Below, piece by piece: positions 61,188 through 64,000 of a stretch of 64,000 nucleotides of DNA (the first letter of the stretch is position 1; the number at the start of each line of letters is the position of its first letter). The notes beneath the pieces were generated by a model. The model had not been told where the DNA came from and ran no database searches. It saw only the letters and a program-made list of their open reading frames with translations. This stretch comes from Plectrocnemia conspersa (lineage: Eukaryota; Arthropoda; Insecta; Trichoptera; Polycentropodidae). The position numbers and the translations under genes were made by a program. Location of the stretch: contig VTFK01000668.1 of assembly GCA_009617715.1 (NCBI GenBank), forward strand, positions 1 through 64,000. Direction: 5' to 3'.

Positions 61188-63320
61188 CAGCTTAACGACC
61201 GGTATTTATTTGCCGAACTTTGCTTGGTGGCCGGGCGATCTCGCGGAAAAATGGCAAACAATTATCTTTTTCAGTAAATTCCCTATAACTTGTAAACCAA
61301 TTAGGATATTGTATTCAAATTTAGTATGTAGCTTCCTTATGATTTTTCGCATAAATACCTGTCAAGTACGTAATTTAACCAGTATTTCTAAACCTGTGGG
61401 TCCAATTTGTTTGAAAAAATAGTTTCGAAAACAAATTTATATCATTGGCAAACATCTTACAAATATAAAGTAAGTGAGACTCTTCAATAGATTAGTAATA
61501 ATTACCTAATTTTTTATCACTTTTTAAATTTAAAAATAAAAATTTTGATTTGTTATTTCTGGGCCACAGTGTCTAACCATTTGTATGCCCATACTCACGA
61601 AATGAATTTACGGTACACTTCACTAAAAATATTTTGCTTATTGCACTTAAATAAATTAAAAGTAACCTGTATGCTTTCAATATATTTTATATTCATCATT
61701 TTCATTCTTTCCATAATAATAATTTGGTATTATATAGGTGATATAAACAAAAAACCAAATATAAATTCTCAGAACAGTTTCTTTCTAATTATATTGTATG
61801 CTTTGAGCGAAGGCCAACACCCATTTCTAAAAGGTTCATTTTTGACAAGTTATTACCTGCGCTTGCGATAGATAGATTGGCTCTAATCTTAGGTAAGATA
61901 TTTTCTACTTAATTTTGTATTGGTTATTTACATGAAACACAAGTTGAATCAGCCCCAATATTCGCATACACCACAAGGTGCTTAGCAATTCACAAAAATA
62001 TTATGATAATATTTTATTTAAGAAATTATTATTAAAAAAAATAGTTTACGATTTTATCTAATGTTATTGTTAATTTATTATTCTTAATCTTATAAAACAT
62101 CTAAGCACTATATTTTTTTACCAGCTTAACGCCCGGTGTTTTTTTTGCCGAACTTTCCTTGGTGGCCGGGAGATTTCGCGGAATAATAGCAAAAAATCAC
62201 ATTTTTTAGTAAATTCCCTATAACTTGTAAACCAAATAATATATTTTATCGAAATTTAATTTGTAGCTTCCTTATGATTTTTTGCATAACTATAAGGTAA
62301 TTACGTCATTTAACAAGTGTTTCTAAATCTGTGAGAAAATAGCTCTTCTCTCTGTGATCTTTTGTGATTGTGATTTTGATTTAAAAAATTTATTTTCAAT
62401 CACGGCAAAATGAACGAAAGAAATTAAACCTTTTTGGAAAATTTTGATGACGCGTTGTCCAACGCCCCCAGTGATTGTGAACATAGTGATGTGTGCGAAA
62501 GTAATTCTAATTCAAGTGTACGTGAACATAGACCGCGTGTGACAAATTTGCAATCATCCAGTTCATAATGACAAATGTTTTTACACGTATCACTCAGTGT
62601 AATTATGAAAATAAATGTGTTCGAAACGGTTGTACGCAGAAAATGGACGCCAAAAAATTTATTGAGTGCAAATTATTATTTATTATAAATGGATATTTTT
62701 TATAAATCGTTTATAAAAAAATTTAGAAGCATTTAAACATACATGTTATTAATTTAATTATCACATTTTTAAGCTAATGTGGTGTTCAAAAAAATCGTGC
62801 ACTAATCAACGTTGTCAAATTTCAAAAATTTCTTTAATGATTATTTAACTATTTTTGTAAATACGCAATTCGCTGCTTTTATTATTATTAACTAGCTTTA
62901 AGTATAAATTATAACTTATTAATAATAACAACAATAAATAAAAATATAATATTCCACAATGCAAAAAATATGGTCACTGTAAGTGGGAGCGGCTTGGAGA
63001 ACCGTTACCAAACAACACACTAACCCAAAGACATTAGAATATAACAAACTAAAATAGGCGACGACTCGTTGCATTGCGACGCAGTGGGATAAAACGACTC
63101 TTTTTACGAAAAATTAAAGTAAAATATAATTTATTTTATATTTTATATTAGGTAGAAATAGTATACTATCATCTCGCATTATAATATTGGGGTAAACTGA
63201 ATTGTATCATAGTGTATTTTTAATAAAAGAAGACGCATAACGCAGGACGCATGGGCGAGCCCTCGGCCACTACAGAAGGTACTCTCAGGACTCGTGGGTG
63301 AGTCCTCGGTCGTTAAGCTG
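61188..63320 (+). mobile_element. Composite piggyBac-like element, copy B (inverted)
   Basis: Starts CAGCTTAACGACCGG after TTAA (61184-61187) and ends CGGTCGTTAAGCTG before TTAA (63321-63324), giving a perfect TTAA duplication. An inner terminus CAGCTTAACGCCCGG begins at 62122. The left ends of the outer and inner units are about 200-bp direct repeats of each other (61188-61410 and 62122-62330). It is the reverse-complement counterpart of copy A at 25456-27873; flanks beyond the TTAA sites do not match. Confidence 0.85.
62410..62570 (+). pseudogene. Transposase-like N-terminus in copy B
   Basis: ATG at 62411 reads MNERN, a stop, then TFLENFDDALSNAPSDCEHS and DVCESNSNSSVREHRPRVTN. It equals the copy A remnant apart from a few substitutions and a three-base difference. 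The shared stop at codon 6 shows that both descend from an already broken parent. Confidence 0.55.
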
Positions 63321-64000
63321 TTAATATAGGTTTAGAAAATCAATTTAAATATACTTTATTTGGTATAAATATTAAATAAAAGCTCATGATCAGAATTAAG
63401 AACGAAAATAGTAAGAGATGAGAGGCGATGTATTATTGTAGAACTTTCAATGGATTGATTCAAAAATTATTACATTTGACTTTATTTTAATAAATTATAT
63501 GGCAAATAAATTTTCAATATACACATTAAATTGTCATCTTAATATAAACTAATTTTTATATAATAAACATAGGTTTTTTACCTTGTATTAAATTTACTGA
63601 AAACCTTTTGAGTGCAGAAGGTTAAATTAGTACTTTTCCAGGTACGCATTTATCTACCATTTTTCTGCTGAGTATTTAAAAAAATGTCTTTTTGTTTAAT
63701 TTCAGTTTTGCCAAATGCTTCAAGATTTTTATATGGTTTTTTATACAATACGATCAAAGAAACGTAACCAAGTTCTTGTTTATCATTCAACTGCTACAGC
63801 ATTTATATTTCAAGCCATTTATATTCTTCTACGACCTTTTTTAAGGTTCTTGTTCTTAGATTTTTTTTCAATCTCTATTGCACGGCTCGTTCTTTAACAG
63901 CTCACTCCAAAAGTATCGTCTGGCTTTCAAGTAATAGTTGCTGAATTATCGTTCCTATTCATTTATTTTCTATTTTAGATTTAAAAGCCCATTGTAGAAA

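Noticed and set aside
63715..63897. 60-codon frame near the right edge and weak Tc1-like look on the minus strand
   Set aside because: No catalytic or helix-turn-helix motif could be read with confidence.

Overview
This window looks like AT-rich (roughly three-quarters A+T) nuclear DNA of an insect. The evidence is one spliced animal gene with GT-AG introns and a dense load of insect-type transposons: Jockey-like LINE, piggyBac, Tc1, mariner, hAT and copia remnants. The order cannot be fixed from this sequence alone. There are no bacterial operons, CRISPR arrays or rRNA genes, and I recognised no tRNA. Almost all long open frames are chance frames, (AT)n repeats or transposon debris.

The only host gene I can support is the 3' part of SCYL2 (SCY1-like pseudokinase 2, also called CVAK104). 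It is on the + strand from 4391 to 52139 in eight exons: 4391-4536, 4609-4762, 13841-14090, 14415-14551, 28367-28586, 33904-34223, 38293-38358 and 51864-52139. All seven junctions keep the reading frame. Joined, they give 1569 nt, or 522 codons plus a TAA stop. The pseudokinase domain must lie upstream of base 1. The window holds the alpha-helical HEAT-like middle and a Ser/Gly-rich tail.

Introns and flanks by region. 1-4390: a 20-bp minisatellite and a LINE remnant. 4763-13840: a Tc1 element broken by a piggyBac element and by a TGCACTAC-ended element. 14552-28366: converging LINE pieces, hAT remnants, a 190-bp (AT)n tract, a second TGCACTAC element with a hAT inside it, a copia-like integrase scrap and a composite piggyBac-like element. 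28587-33903: a 124-bp hAT MITE, a perfect hairpin and a Tc1 remnant. 34224-51863: mostly featureless AT-rich DNA, with dispersed repeat pairs, a hAT end and a deleted mariner. 52140-64000: a 700-bp palindromic repeat pair just after the gene, two more (AT)n tracts, a C-rich tract, two unrecognised short frames and an inverted second copy of the composite piggyBac-like element.

I found no clearly new biological system. The most notable structures are the layered transposon insertions with readable target-site duplications, the two composite TTAA elements in inverted orientation about 33 kb apart (one inside SCYL2, one beyond it), and the long hairpin-forming repeat pair next to the SCYL2 3' end.
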